A stretch of DNA of 64,000 bases from Chromohalobacter canadensis (GCF_029544075.1 NZ_JAJQJH010000005.1:122790-186789); one strand, 5' to 3'; positions 9,983 to 19,307 are shown, numbered from the stretch's first letter. Numbers and translations: made by a program. Notes: generated by a model not told the origin, from the letters alone.

Positions 9983-11104
9983 ATGCCGGTTACTTGCCGT
10001 GGCCTATCGCCTTTCTTGCTGGCCCCTTTGCTCTCTCTCTCCACGATGGCGCTTGCCGATTCCGCCCCGGGCCCCGTGATTGACCCCGAAGCGGCCAACT
10101 TGCCGCAGAGCGAGGCGACACCTCACAACCAACGCGTCACACGCTTTAAGATCGACGAGAAAAGCAATATCGTCGGCGAAGCACGCGTCATAGAAGCCGA
10201 CAAGGAAGACACCCTGCTCGATATCGGTCGCCACTATGGGATCGGCTACGAGGAGATGCGCCGCGCCAACCCCGGCGTCAGTGTCTGGTATCCCGGCGAA
10301 GGTACCGAGGTCAGGGTTCCCACACGTTTCATTCTGCCCGATGTCGACCACGAAGGCGTCGTGATCAACATCCCCGAAATGCGCCTCTATTATTATCCCG
10401 AGCAAAAGGAGGGAGAACCGGCACGAGTGGAGACCTACGCCATCAGCGTCGGGCGCATGGATTGGTCGACGCCGCTGGGTGAAACACGGATTACCGCCAA
10501 GCAGAAAAACCCGCCCTGGTATCCGCCCCAGTCAATCATCAAGGAGCACGCTGAGGACGGCCGGGAACTCCCCGACGTAGTGCCGCCCGGTCCCGACAAT
10601 CCGCTAGGCAAGTACAAGATGCGGCTAGGCATTCCCGGGTATTTGATCCATGGCACCAATCGTCCGCAAGGTGTCGGCATGCGCGTGACGCATGGCTGCA
10701 TTCGCATGTTCCCGGAGGATGTGGAGCATCTATTCGGCAAGCTCCCAGTGGGTTCCCAGGTGAACCTGGTCAGCGAACCAACTAAGTTCGGCTGGCGCGA
10801 CGAGACGCTCTACGTACAGTCTTTCCCTTTGCTTGAAGAAGACCGCCGATCACCGGTGCTCAAGCGTGTGCTCGACGCCGATGAAGCGCTCGTTGCCACC
10901 TTGGAACGCCATGATATCGACACCGACATCGATCACCGGCGCCTAGCGAACGCGGTGTTGATTCCCGATGGCGCAGCCGTGGCACTGAACGTCGAGCCAG
11001 AAGAAAAGGCACCGCGTGAACCGCTGCCCGGCAGCCTGTACGACGCCTTGCCGATGCCGCCGCATCTGCTTTATCAGTCAGTCGAGATTCTAGAATCGAC
11101 CTGA
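9983..11104 (+). CDS. L,D-transpeptidase with LysM domain (ErfK/YbiS type)
   Basis: Periplasmic YkuD-family enzyme that forms 3-3 peptidoglycan cross-links or attaches Braun-type lipoprotein to peptidoglycan. From the ATG at 9983 it has 373 residues: signal peptide ending MALADSA, a LysM-like segment (VIEADKEDTLLDIGRHYGIG), then the YkuD domain with HGTN and catalytic cysteine in THGCIRM. The frame extends upstream to 9929, but only the later start gives a normal signal peptide. Its 3' end overlaps the convergent second transpeptidase by 31 bases. The neighbouring lipoprotein gene suggests a role in lipoprotein anchoring (inference). Confidence 0.88.
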   Translation: MPVTCRGLSPFLLAPLLSLSTMALADSAPGPVIDPEAANLPQSEATPHNQRVTRFKIDEKSNIVGEARVIEADKEDTLLDIGRHYGIGYEEMRRANPGVSVWYPGEGTEVRVPTRFILPDVDHEGVVINIPEMRLYYYPEQKEGEPARVETYAISVGRMDWSTPLGETRITAKQKNPPWYPPQSIIKEHAEDGRELPDVVPPGPDNPLGKYKMRLGIPGYLIHGTNRPQGVGMRVTHGCIRMFPEDVEHLFGKLPVGSQVNLVSEPTKFGWRDETLYVQSFPLLEEDRRSPVLKRVLDADEALVATLERHDIDTDIDHRRLANAVLIPDGAAVALNVEPEEKAPREPLPGSLYDALPMPPHLLYQSVEILEST

Positions 11105-11715
11105 GGCTTGTCATGTAAGGCCGTGATCGGCGCATCGTCGTCCCCTCGGATCACGACGCGTGTGCCGATCGAGACCAGACGCGTCAATTCTTCGATCTGA
11201 GGGTTGGTGACGGCCACGCACCCTTCCGTCCAGTTAAAACGCCGGTGAATATCGGGATCGCTGGCGCCTAAACCGTGAATGCCAATATAACCGCCCAGTA
11301 CGGTATCTTGCGGTGGCGCACCATCACGATAATAGGCATCCTGGAAATCGGCGTATTCGGTCGGCGACATCAACCCGGCTTGCATCGCCTCGCGTGCAGT
11401 ATCGAGCTTAGGGTAATCCAGTCCCAGGAAGATATTGAACTTGCTGTCACGGTTGATGCGGTTGATGTGAAATTCGCCGGTAGGCGTCATTCTGCTGCCT
11501 TGCTCACGCACGCGCGCCGTGCCTCCCCGCCCCAACGCTATTGGCTCATAACGTTCGATGCGCGTATCGCCGCGATAGATATCCAGCGTGGATGCATCAT
11601 CGTCGATCAAGATCCAAACCTCGTCATCGGCGTTTGCCAGCGCGCATGCCCCACTCCAAACCGCCAACGACAACACACTCAAGGTCATTACCAACGCACG
11701 CGCCCATCGCCTCAT
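11074..11715 (-). CDS. Second L,D-transpeptidase (YkuD domain)
   Basis: Compact YkuD-domain protein of 213 residues with an N-terminal signal peptide (MRRWARALVMTLSVLSLAVW, cleavage probably after ALA). The domain runs from WILIDDDASTLDIYRGD to the end; the catalytic motif is HGLG followed by NWTEGCVAV. The ATG at 11715 has GGAG six bases upstream; the open frame above it (to 11811) is ignored. It lies downstream of the lipoprotein gene, behind a terminator, and converges on the LysM transpeptidase. Confidence 0.85.
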   Translation of the reverse strand: MRRWARALVMTLSVLSLAVWSGACALANADDEVWILIDDDASTLDIYRGDTRIERYEPIALGRGGTARVREQGSRMTPTGEFHINRINRDSKFNIFLGLDYPKLDTAREAMQAGLMSPTEYADFQDAYYRDGAPPQDTVLGGYIGIHGLGASDPDIHRRFNWTEGCVAVTNPQIEELTRLVSIGTRVVIRGDDDAPITALHDKPQVDSRISTD

Positions 11716-11796
11716 GTTCCACTCCGAATGATCGTGACAAGGCGTTAGCGTACACCGAAAGCCCCGGGGGGCGTCATCCCCATCAGTTGCAAACGA

Positions 11797-11825
11797 AAAG
11801 GGCCCCACCAATGGCAGGGCCCTTT
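11797..11825 (-). terminator. Terminator after the Lpp-like gene
   Basis: Perfect nine-base-pair stem AAAGGGCCC/GGGCCCTTT with an 11-base loop, ending in TTTTCGTTT on the minus strand. It lies 44 bases after the lipoprotein stop codon and before the downstream transpeptidase, so the abundant lipoprotein message probably ends here. Confidence 0.75.
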
Positions 11826-11868
11826 CCTGGACCAGACGTTGAAACGCCGGCCCTATACTGCCTACGCA

Positions 11869-12132
11869 TTACTTGCGCATGGACTTCTCGAACATACGGT
11901 CCATCTCGGCACGGTTACGCTGGGTCGCTTCGAGAGCGGCCTGCGCGTCACGCTGAGCTTGCTCGGCAGCATTCATTGCCTGCTGAGACATGCTCTTGGC
12001 TTCAGACGCGTCAGCCTGCGCCTGATCGATATCGCTCTTCATCTGTTCCTGGCCAGAGGCACAACCTGCCAACACGGCCAGAGAGCCAGCGGCGACCAGA
12101 AGCTTGAGCGTGTTCTTGCTGTTGGACAACAT
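11869..12132 (-). CDS. lpp: Murein lipoprotein (Lpp/OprI-like)
   Basis: Small outer-membrane lipoprotein that ties the membrane to peptidoglycan. The 87 residues have a signal peptide with lipobox LAGC (Cys24), then a 64-residue, alanine-rich, heptad-patterned helix. The C-terminal RMFEKSMRK closely resembles the end of Pseudomonas OprI, and the terminal lysine is the residue linked to diaminopimelate in Braun's lipoprotein. A strong AAGGAG lies seven bases before the ATG. Two L,D-transpeptidases, the enzyme class that makes this link, lie next to it. Confidence 0.85.
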   Translation of the reverse strand: MLSNSKNTLKLLVAAGSLAVLAGCASGQEQMKSDIDQAQADASEAKSMSQQAMNAAEQAQRDAQAALEATQRNRAEMDRMFEKSMRK

Positions 12133-12210
12133 CTGCGTTCTCCTTGAAAACCTTTCTGTGTGTGGTGATGAAGCCCTGATACATCAGGTCCCTCATGTAC
12201 CGCCCACAGG

Positions 12211-12238
12211 ATAATACGAATACCGCTAATATCGCCAA
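12211..12238 (-). promoter_or_regulatory. Probable promoter of the Lpp-like gene
   Basis: Minus strand: TTGGCG (12238-12233) and TATTAT (12216-12211), 16 bases apart, in an AT-rich stretch. The predicted leader is about 75 bases. The rest of the gap 12133-12511 holds only the downstream terminator of the MetE-like gene; I see no gene there. Confidence 0.45.
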
Positions 12239-12450
12239 TATCAATTGCCTGAGAAACGGTAAATTTTCCCACGCTGCCCATGATCAAAGGGTCCAGAGAT
12301 TCCTATTCGTCGCCGAATGGACACACCGGCGACGCCGATAGACGTCATAATTCCCCTTATAGAAGCGATGACTTACCGTTACATGGCAGATGAGTCAGCG
12401 ATTAACGCTCCATCCTCATCGTCTTCATTGACATGCAATGCGAGCCCCAC

Positions 12451-12487
12451 CTAATAAAACGCCCCCGCATACGTGCATGCGAGGGCG
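12451..12487 (-). terminator. Terminator after the MetE-like gene
   Basis: Eleven-base-pair stem with one mismatch (CGCCCTCGCAT/ATGCGGGGGCG, loop of six) followed on the minus strand by TTTTATTA. A typical intrinsic terminator 25 bases after the stop codon. Confidence 0.85.
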
Positions 12488-12511
12488 AATAATAGACCAG
12501 CGCGGCAGAAT

Positions 12512-13624
12512 TCAGTCTTGCCAGACAGCCTTGGCGATATCCACGACGTGGCGAAGTTTACCCCACTGCTGCGTTTCGCTGAGCAAATTGCCTTCCTCGG
12601 TCGAGGCAAAGCCGCACTGCGGGCTCAGACAAAGCTGGGAAAGCGGCGCGTAGCGCGACGCTTCAGCAATGCGGGCACTAACCGTATCGGCGGGCTCGAG
12701 TTCGCCGCTCTTGCTGGTGATCAGCCCCAGGACAGCCTGCTTGTGACCTTCGGGCAGGAAACGCAGCGGCTCGAAACCACCCGCCCGCTCGGTGTCGTAT
12801 TCGAGGAAGTAGGCATCGACATCGACGCGTCCCAGCAGCGTCTCGGCCACCGGTTCATAGCCCCCTTCGCTGATCCACGTCGAGCGAAAGTTACCCCGGC
12901 AGACGTGCAGGCTGACATGCAGATCGTCGGGACGATCGGCCAGCGCGTGGTTGAGTACCTCAGCATAGATGTGTTGTAGACGATCGGCGTCCTCGCCACG
13001 CTCACGCGCCGCCGCAAGCTCCTTCTCGGAGCACAGATATGCCCAAACCGTGTCATCGAGCTGAAGGTAACGACAGCCCGCTGCATAGAAATGCTTGACC
13101 ACGTCACGGTAGGTGTCGGCCAGGTCGGCGAAGAAAGTATCCAGGGAGGGATAGACGCTACTGTCGATATTGCGGCGACCGCCACGGAAATGGAGCACGC
13201 TGGGGCTCGGCAGCGTCATCTTCGGCGTCGCCTTGTCGACCGTGTCCGCCAGGAAGCGGAAGTGTCCCAGCATCGGGTGCTCGGGATCGAAGCCCAGCTT
13301 GTCGGTTACACGCACGCTGCGCGCCTGCGTCTGACGCCCTTGAAACTGGATCCCTTGATCCGAGCTATAGCCTTCTACGCCCTTGAGGCCTTCGAGAAAA
13401 TCGAAATGCCACCAGGCGCGGCGGAACTCGCCATCGGTAACCGCCTTGAGGCCCAACGCTTCCTGCTTGGCGACGACACGTCGAATCTCGGCGTCTTCAA
13501 CGGTACGTAGCGTCGAGTAGTCACTCTCCCCTGCTTGTAAACGGCGTCTCGCCTGCTTGAGCTCATCGCTACGCAACAGGCTGCCCACGGTGTCGGCACG
13601 AAATGGAGGCTGATACTGGCTCAT
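12512..13624 (-). CDS. Cobalamin-independent methionine synthase II family protein (short MetE-like)
   Basis: Member of the short MetE-C-like family (YxjG/YxjH type), 370 residues, about half of full MetE (roughly 750). It carries only the catalytic zinc barrel. Likely zinc ligands are HVC in LHVCRGN and the cysteine in SPQCGFAS. Predicted role: methyl transfer to homocysteine or a related thiol; the methyl donor of short family members is often uncertain. It stands alone, with a strong terminator and an upstream palindrome at 13710-13730. Not a truncated pseudogene: start, full barrel and stop are intact. Confidence 0.85.
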   Translation of the reverse strand: MSQYQPPFRADTVGSLLRSDELKQARRRLQAGESDYSTLRTVEDAEIRRVVAKQEALGLKAVTDGEFRRAWWHFDFLEGLKGVEGYSSDQGIQFQGRQTQARSVRVTDKLGFDPEHPMLGHFRFLADTVDKATPKMTLPSPSVLHFRGGRRNIDSSVYPSLDTFFADLADTYRDVVKHFYAAGCRYLQLDDTVWAYLCSEKELAAARERGEDADRLQHIYAEVLNHALADRPDDLHVSLHVCRGNFRSTWISEGGYEPVAETLLGRVDVDAYFLEYDTERAGGFEPLRFLPEGHKQAVLGLITSKSGELEPADTVSARIAEASRYAPLSQLCLSPQCGFASTEEGNLLSETQQWGKLRHVVDIAKAVWQD

Positions 13625-13709
13625 AGCGTTTCTCGACTCTCGGCTCGAAGATTAGGGCGCTCACTTTGCCGCGCCATAGGGGCCATGACCACTGCATATC
13701 TTTCAAGTG

Positions 13710-13730
13710 ATCATGAAGGAAAATCATGAT
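13710..13730. promoter_or_regulatory. Palindromic operator candidate upstream of the MetE-like gene
   Basis: Perfect inverted repeat ATCATGA-N7-TCATGAT, about 86 bases before the MetE-like start, preceded by TTTCAAGTG. It is not a clean MetR box (TGAA-N5-TTCA), although TTCA/TGAA elements are nearby. The binding protein is unknown. Confidence 0.35.
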
Positions 13731-13741
13731 GCCATAAATAC

Positions 13742-13775
13742 TGACGTCCGGCGCCTTATCGGCAGCCGGACGTCA
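13742..13775 (-). terminator. Hairpin after the small acidic protein gene
   Basis: Eleven-base-pair perfect stem TGACGTCCGGC/GCCGGACGTCA with a 12-base loop that can extend the stem, followed on the minus strand by GTATTTAT. It lies 38 bases after the stop codon at 13814. Confidence 0.6.
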
Positions 13776-13813
13776 TGGCGACAACACTATCATCGGCCCT
13801 CAAGCAGAGCGCA

Positions 13814-14053
13814 TCAATGCACCGTTTCCGGAGCCTCCTGCGACTCTTCCTCATTGCCTTCCCACAGACGCGTGCGCGTGATCGCATGGTCGATCATCTG
13901 ACGCGCCACCTCGAAGCGGCTCTGACGCAATAAGTCCAGGGCTTCCTCCGAGAAGCGAATGCTTACCAATGGCTCACCCTCGGCTTCGGAAGGCCGAAGC
14001 ACGACTTCGCCATCGGCGAGCTCGACAATTTCCAGAATCGCGGTATCGGACAC
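13814..14053 (-). CDS. Small conserved acidic protein of unknown function
   Basis: Predicted 79-residue acidic protein (SDTAILEIVELADGEVVLRP start, many Glu near the end); no signal peptide or membrane segment. The frame stays open to 14212, but a strong terminator (14079-14111) lies inside that extension. The GTG at 14053, eight bases after GGGAG, is therefore the likely start. Small proteins of this kind occur near topA in Pseudomonas (from memory); their function is not known to me. A domain with alternating charged and hydrophobic residues (PLVSIRFSEEALDLLRQSRF) suggests a compact alpha/beta fold. Confidence 0.7.
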   Translation of the reverse strand: MSDTAILEIVELADGEVVLRPSEAEGEPLVSIRFSEEALDLLRQSRFEVARQMIDHAITRTRLWEGNEEESQEAPETVH

Positions 14054-14078
14054 GCTATATTCTCCCGTCTGTCCCAAT

Positions 14079-14111
14079 AAAAAACGACCAAGGCAAACGC
14101 CATGGTCGTTT
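14079..14111 (-). terminator. Strong bidirectional terminator after the DUF6586-like gene
   Basis: Perfect nine-base-pair stem AAACGACCA/TGGTCGTTT with a 12-base loop, followed by TTTTTTATT on the minus strand and by TTTCTTTT on the plus strand. It ends the topA operon transcript and separates the next small gene, whose start must therefore lie downstream. Confidence 0.88.
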
Positions 14112-14151
14112 CTTTTCATTGCCTGCAGGATACCACCGCATGCAGGCGGCG

Positions 14152-14613
14152 TCACCACTCCTCGCTGGTCTCGCGCAGTTCGTCCAGCTGAGCCTTGAAC
14201 GCCGCGATACATGCGTCGAGCTCCTCGGATAAGGATATCCCCGAGGCGCTGGCGATCATGCTCGAGCCGACGACACGGCGACGCGACGCGCCCTCGACGT
14301 CATGCAAAGACTCGAGACGCGCCAGTAAACGCTCCAGCCAGCTGTCTTCTCGTCGCGCCAGCTCTCGCAACTGCACGACACCCGCTAATGCCGGGCCTTG
14401 TTCGGCCAGCAGCTCGCGCCAATCGTGCCGCGAGAGTTGCGCGTGTTCGGTCAACTCTCGCAGCGCCGCGTTAAGCGCCAACTCCAGTGTGGCCAGAGCG
14501 CCTTCTTCATGTGCCATACGCCGAGCATCGGTATGCTCGTCGTCGGCCCAGGCGGTGTCCAATAACAACTGGGCATGATAAAGCAGTTGGTTGGTACGGC
14601 CTCTTGGCGTCAT
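14152..14613 (-). CDS. DUF6586-like protein, unknown function
   Basis: A 153-residue, Leu/Ala/Glu-rich, probably all-helical cytoplasmic protein. Its N-terminal [17 protein letters not shown] resembles the family of small proteins placed after topA in Pseudomonas (I recall it as DUF6586). Its ATG overlaps the topA stop codon by four bases, so it is translationally coupled to topoisomerase I. No catalytic motif or cysteine pair is visible. Function unknown; a link to TopA is only suggested by position. Confidence 0.7.
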   Translation of the reverse strand: MTPRGRTNQLLYHAQLLLDTAWADDEHTDARRMAHEEGALATLELALNAALRELTEHAQLSRHDWRELLAEQGPALAGVVQLRELARREDSWLERLLARLESLHDVEGASRRRVVGSSMIASASGISLSEELDACIAAFKAQLDELRETSEEW

Positions 14614-17243
14614 TTGCGCTTATCCTCGATCCGCCACTTTCCGTCCTCGAACTCGGCCCGCCAGCCACTGGCCTTGCCGTCTCGCTCGCTCATCACGTAC
14701 TGGCTCTTGGTTTTGCGTGAAAAACGAATCTGCGCGTCACGCCCCTCGGGATCTTCCCCCGGCGCATCGAGCAGGAAATGGTACTTCTCGGGTAGCTCGT
14801 CGCGGTGCGCCTTGAGTTCCTTGACCAGGGGAGGACGCGTTTCACGGTTCTTGGGAAATTGACTCGCCGCTAGAAACAAGCCACTGGCACCATCGCGCAA
14901 GACGTAATGATCCTCTACCTTCTGGCAGGCCAACTCGGGCATGGGGATCGGGTCCATCTTGGGGGGTGCGACTTCGCCGCTCTTGAGCAGCTTGCGGGTG
15001 TTCTTGCAGTTCTCGTTGGTGCAGCCGAAGTATTTGCCGAAACGCCCGGACTTGAGCTGCATCTCGCTACCGCATTTGTCGCACTCGATGACCGGACCGT
15101 CGTATCCCTTGATACGGAACTTGCCCTGCTCGATTTCATGCCCGCTGCAATCGGGACTATTGCCGCAGATATGCAGCTTGCGTGTCTCGTCGATCAGGTA
15201 ACTATCCATCGCCGTACCACATTCCGGGCAGCGATGCTTGGCCCGCAAGGCTTCGGTTTCGGCCTCCTCATCGGCATCCGACGCCACGGCTTCGTCACCG
15301 GGGATAAGGTCGATGGTCGTCTTGCAACGCTCCTTGGGGGGGAGGTTGTATCCCGAGCATCCCAAGAAGACACCGGTCGATGCCGTGCGAATCTGCATCT
15401 TGCGGCCACAAGTGGGGCAGTCGATATCCGTCGGCACCGGCTGATTCGGCCGCATGCCCTCTTCGGCCTCGGCATGTTCGAGCTTGGTCTTGAACTCGGC
15501 GTAAAAGGCGTCAAGCAGCTCACGCCATTCCCGGTTGCCGGTGGCGATCTCGTCGAGATGATCTTCCATACGTGCGGTGAAGCCGTAATCCATCAGGTCG
15601 CTGAACGATTCGGCTAAACGGTCGGTGACGATATCACCCAACTTCTCGGCATAGAAACGACGGCTCTCAAGCTTGACGTAACCGCGATCCTGAATCGTGG
15701 AGATGATCGAAGCATAGGTGGAAGGCCGCCCGATCCCCCGCTTTTCGAGCTCCTTGACCAAGCTCGCCTCGGTATAACGCGCCGTCGGCTTGGTAAAATG
15801 CTGCTGAGGATCGAGGGCCTGCAGGCTCATCGATTGCCCTTTCTCGAGATCCGGAAGTGCCTGATCCTCTTCCTTCTTGCCTGCCGGCTTCATCACCCGC
15901 GTGTAACCGTCGAATTTGAGCACTCGACCACGCGCTTTGAGCTCGAACTCCTCGGCCTCGACGGTAAGCGTCGTCGCCAAGTATTCCGCCGGCACCATCT
16001 GGCAGGCCACGAACTGGCGCCAGATAAGCTCATAGAGGCGCTGGGCGTCGCGCTCCACCGCAAGCTCGTCGCCGTTTTGCGCCACCTCGGTGGGGCGAAT
16101 CGCCTCGTGCGCTTCCTGCGCCCCCTCCTTGCTGGCATAACGGTTGGGCGATTCGGGCAGGTACGCTTGGCCGAAACGCTCGTCGATATAAGCCCGGGCA
16201 CTCTCCACCGCGTCTTGCGACAGGTTGGTCGAGTCGGTACGCATATAGGTGATGTAACCTGCCTCATAGAGACGCTGCGCCAGGGTCATGGTCTTCTTCA
16301 CCGAGAACCCGAGGCGCCCGCTGGCGGCTTGCTGCAGGGTCGAGGTAATGAACGGGGCGTTGGGCTTGGAGCGTGTCGGCTTGGTTTCGCGATCGGTGAT
16401 CACCAGCGCCGCCTCGCGCAACGGCGCGATTCGCTCTAGCGTTTCTTGTTCGGAGGTGGGGCGAAACGCCTGGCCTTTATGACGTGCCACCTCGAAGCGA
16501 ACTGGCGCCGCATCGCCCTTCTCAGGCACGAGATCGGCGTGAACATCCCAGAACTCCTCGGGAACGAAGGCGCGAATCTCACGCTCGCGTTCGACGATCA
16601 AGCGCACCGCCACCGATTGCACCCGGCCCGCCGACAGCCCCCGTGCGATCTTGCTCCATAGCAATGGCGACAGCATGAAACCTACGACACGATCCAGAAA
16701 GCGCCGTGCCTGTTGCGCCTCGACGCGTGACAGATCCAGTTCGCCGGGCGTCTTGAACGCCTCCTGAATGGCATTCTTGGTGATCTCATTGAAGACCACG
16801 CGACGATAGCGTGACGCATCGCCACCAATGGTTTCCTGCAGGTGCCAAGCGATGGCCTCTCCTTCGCGGTCCAAGTCGGTCGCGAGATAGACGGCATCGG
16901 CCTTCTCGGCGTGCTTTTTGAGCTCGGCGACGACCTTTTCCTTACCCGGCAGGATCTCATAGTTGGCGTCCCAGCCATGCTCGGGATCGATCCCCATGCG
17001 TCGCACCAACTGAGTCCACTGCTTATGCTTTTTATAGGTGGCTTTTTCATCAGGCGACATCTTGCGTGTCGCCGCTGCCTGGCGGGCTCGCTCCTTTGGA
17101 TCGGTGGCGTTCTTGCCGCTGCCACTTGTCGGCAAGTCACGGATGTGCCCGACACTCGACTTCACTACGAAATCGTTGCCGAGATACTTGTTGATCGTCT
17201 TGGCCTTGGCCGGTGACTCCACGATGACCAGTGACTTGCCCAT
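14610..17243 (-). CDS. topA: DNA topoisomerase I (type IA)
   Basis: Relaxes negative supercoils by single-strand passage, 877 residues. Toprim motif VESPAKAK (8-15) with Glu9, and acidic DLDRE at 123-127. Active-site tyrosine Tyr333 lies in [13 protein letters not shown]. The C-terminus carries topoisomerase zinc ribbons: CPTCG...GCSGY, then CPECG...CGNSPDCSG, then CDKCG...[13 protein letters not shown] four bases before the ATG. It heads a two-gene unit with the DUF6586-like gene. Confidence 0.97.
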   Translation of the reverse strand: MGKSLVIVESPAKAKTINKYLGNDFVVKSSVGHIRDLPTSGSGKNATDPKERARQAAATRKMSPDEKATYKKHKQWTQLVRRMGIDPEHGWDANYEILPGKEKVVAELKKHAEKADAVYLATDLDREGEAIAWHLQETIGGDASRYRRVVFNEITKNAIQEAFKTPGELDLSRVEAQQARRFLDRVVGFMLSPLLWSKIARGLSAGRVQSVAVRLIVEREREIRAFVPEEFWDVHADLVPEKGDAAPVRFEVARHKGQAFRPTSEQETLERIAPLREAALVITDRETKPTRSKPNAPFITSTLQQAASGRLGFSVKKTMTLAQRLYEAGYITYMRTDSTNLSQDAVESARAYIDERFGQAYLPESPNRYASKEGAQEAHEAIRPTEVAQNGDELAVERDAQRLYELIWRQFVACQMVPAEYLATTLTVEAEEFELKARGRVLKFDGYTRVMKPAGKKEEDQALPDLEKGQSMSLQALDPQQHFTKPTARYTEASLVKELEKRGIGRPSTYASIISTIQDRGYVKLESRRFYAEKLGDIVTDRLAESFSDLMDYGFTARMEDHLDEIATGNREWRELLDAFYAEFKTKLEHAEAEEGMRPNQPVPTDIDCPTCGRKMQIRTASTGVFLGCSGYNLPPKERCKTTIDLIPGDEAVASDADEEAETEALRAKHRCPECGTAMDSYLIDETRKLHICGNSPDCSGHEIEQGKFRIKGYDGPVIECDKCGSEMQLKSGRFGKYFGCTNENCKNTRKLLKSGEVAPPKMDPIPMPELACQKVEDHYVLRDGASGLFLAASQFPKNRETRPPLVKELKAHRDELPEKYHFLLDAPGEDPEGRDAQIRFSRKTKSQYVMSERDGKASGWRAEFEDGKWRIEDKRK

Positions 17244-17379
17244 AACGCTCCGCTCGAATGGCCAACGCGCCCTGTCAGGGCGTCGGCAGTGATGTCGTGG
17301 CCGGGGAACTCTCCCGGCGAAAAATGCGCCTACCCTACCTTAGCGCCTCGTTGCGCGCCAGCCCGTCGCAACGCGGGCC

Positions 17380-17421
17380 TTCAAGCCAGGTCCATGACGA
17401 TCTTTACGCCACTGGCTTGAA
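17380..17421. repeat. Perfect inverted repeat between topA and pyk
   Basis: TTCAAGCCAG (17380-17389) and CTGGCTTGAA (17412-17421) form a perfect ten-base-pair stem with a 22-base loop. No T-run follows on either strand. The intergenic gap 17244-17677 otherwise holds only the pyk promoter region; I see no gene. Function unknown: a structured leader, an sRNA piece or a protein site are all possible. Confidence 0.5.
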
Positions 17422-17591
17422 AAACACTAGACGCGACGCCTTGCCACCGGCAAGCAAAACCCGCATCCAAATCGGCATGCTTCCCATGGCAGTGCTACTG
17501 GAAAGCACCTCCAGAGTCATCCAACCTTGGGACATGCCCAGCATGCAAAAAGTGATAATCTAATGTTCACGACTTGGGGTCATCGCACCTG

Positions 17592-17625
17592 TCGAGACGA
17601 TGAGGCACAATGTAGTAAAATAACG
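17592..17625 (+). promoter_or_regulatory. pyk promoter overlapped by a HexR-like site
   Basis: A possible -35 TCGAGA (17592-17597) and -10 TAAAAT (17616-17621), 18 bases apart. The -10 lies inside TGTAGTAAAATAACG (17611-17625), which matches the recalled HexR consensus at 11 of 15 positions. Binding there would block RNA polymerase. The site is weaker than the one before gap. Confidence 0.42.
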
Positions 17626-17677
17626 ACATGGCTCGCACAGAGCCGCTACTACCTTTCATGAGGCCAAGGAGAATTCC

Positions 17678-19147
17678 ATGCAGAATGCGTTTCACGGTCC
17701 GATTCGCCGCACCAAGATCGTCGCGACCCTGGGCCCGGCCAGCGACCGCGACGGGGTCCTCGAAGACATGATCTCCGCGGGCGTCGACGTGGTACGACTC
17801 AACTTCTCCCACGGCTCCGCGGACGATCATCGGCGGCGGCTAAAGGCGGTACGCGATGCTGCCGCACGCGTCGGACGCACTGTCGCCGCGCTGGGCGACT
17901 TACAAGGCCCCAAGATCCGCATCGCACGCTTCAAGGACGAAGCGGTCACGCTCGAGAAAGGCCAGACCTTCGTCATCGACGTTTCCCTTGATCGTGATGC
18001 CGGCGATGCCCAGCGGGTAGGCTGCGATTATCAGGACCTGGCCGACGATGTTGCCCCGGGCGATGTCCTGCTGCTTGACGATGGTCGACTGGAACTGCAG
18101 GTCGAGCGCGTTGACGCCCCGGCTATTCACACCACGGTCAAGGTGGGTGGCAAGCTCTCCAATAACAAGGGCATCAACAAGCAAGGCGGCGGCCTGTCTG
18201 CGGCCGCACTGACCGACAAGGATCGCGAGGATCTCAAGACCGCTATTGATATCGGTGTCGACTACCTGGCTGTGTCCTTCCCACGCCATGGCGACGACAT
18301 GCGCCTGGCCCGCGACCTGCTCGGCGAAGCGGGTAGCGAGATCGGCCTGGTCGCCAAGGTCGAGCGCGCCGAGGCAGTCGCCGACAACGACACTCTAGAT
18401 GACATCATCCGCGCCAGCGAAGCGGTCATGGTCGCGCGTGGCGACCTTGGCGTGGAAATCGGCGACGCCCAACTGATCGGCGTGCAAAAGCGCATCATCC
18501 AGCATGCACGTAGTCTTAATAAAGTGGTGATCACCGCAACGCAGATGATGGAGTCGATGATCGACTCGCCGCTACCGACCCGCGCCGAGGTCTTCGACGT
18601 CGCCAATGCAGTGCTCGATGGCACCGACGCCGTCATGCTCTCCGCCGAGACCGCCGCCGGCGATTATCCCGTGGAGACCATCAAGGCCATGGAGCGCCTC
18701 TGTCTGGGCGCCGAACGTGAGCGTGCCGCACAGCAATCGCAGCATCGTATTCATGAAGGCTTTACCCGGGTCGATGAAACCGTGGCGCTGTCGGCCATGT
18801 ACGCCGCCAACCATCTCGACGGGGTCTCCGCCATCGTCTGCATGACCGCCACCGGTTATACGCCATTGATCGCCTCGCGCATTCGTTCCGGCCTGCCGAT
18901 CGTGGCCTTGGCGCATACCGAAATCGCGCAGCGCCGCATGGCATTGTATCGCGGGGTCGTCTCGCTGCCCTTCGACACACAAAGCCTCAAACCCACTGAG
19001 TTCAATAACCACGCCGTCGATAACCTCGTCTCGCTAGGCATCGTCAAACAGGGCGATCACGTTATCCTGACACGCGGCGATCATATGAATGCGCATGGCG
19101 GCACCAACACCATGAAGATCATTCAAGTTGGCGACGATATTGATTGA
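17678..19147 (+). CDS. pyk: Pyruvate kinase
   Basis: Converts phosphoenolpyruvate and ADP to pyruvate and ATP; 489 residues. It begins with [13 protein letters not shown], has LNFSHG, the catalytic-lysine region KVERAEAV, and [12 protein letters not shown] metal/substrate motifs. The C-terminal domain is standard. AAGGAG lies eight bases before the ATG. Control probably acts through the HexR-like site overlapping its promoter. The gene is followed by a terminator and stands near pycAB, which replenishes oxaloacetate from the product pyruvate. Confidence 0.96.
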   Translation: MQNAFHGPIRRTKIVATLGPASDRDGVLEDMISAGVDVVRLNFSHGSADDHRRRLKAVRDAAARVGRTVAALGDLQGPKIRIARFKDEAVTLEKGQTFVIDVSLDRDAGDAQRVGCDYQDLADDVAPGDVLLLDDGRLELQVERVDAPAIHTTVKVGGKLSNNKGINKQGGGLSAAALTDKDREDLKTAIDIGVDYLAVSFPRHGDDMRLARDLLGEAGSEIGLVAKVERAEAVADNDTLDDIIRASEAVMVARGDLGVEIGDAQLIGVQKRIIQHARSLNKVVITATQMMESMIDSPLPTRAEVFDVANAVLDGTDAVMLSAETAAGDYPVETIKAMERLCLGAERERAAQQSQHRIHEGFTRVDETVALSAMYAANHLDGVSAIVCMTATGYTPLIASRIRSGLPIVALAHTEIAQRRMALYRGVVSLPFDTQSLKPTEFNNHAVDNLVSLGIVKQGDHVILTRGDHMNAHGGTNTMKIIQVGDDID

Positions 19148-19198
19148 TCAGCACCTTTTGCCGGCAAGCTGCCCATAGCTTGCTACTTTGAAGCACCG

Positions 19199-19230
19199 CG
19201 ACGCATGCCTAGTCTTGGCGGCATGCGTCG
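19199..19230 (+). terminator. Terminator after pyk
   Basis: Eleven-base-pair perfect stem CGACGCATGCC/GGCATGCGTCG with a ten-base loop, then ATTTCA. Short T-run but a very stable stem; 51 bases after the pyk stop codon. Confidence 0.65.
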
Positions 19231-19307
19231 ATTTCACATGCCAGATACGCGTTTTCGGGTTACGCTTAATATTGCAGTGCAGCAATTCGTGACCAGGAGC
19301 GCCCTTC

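Noticed and set aside
12512..13624. metE pseudogene
   Set aside because: Although half of MetE length, it has its own start, all barrel elements and a stop with a terminator, and matches a known short family.
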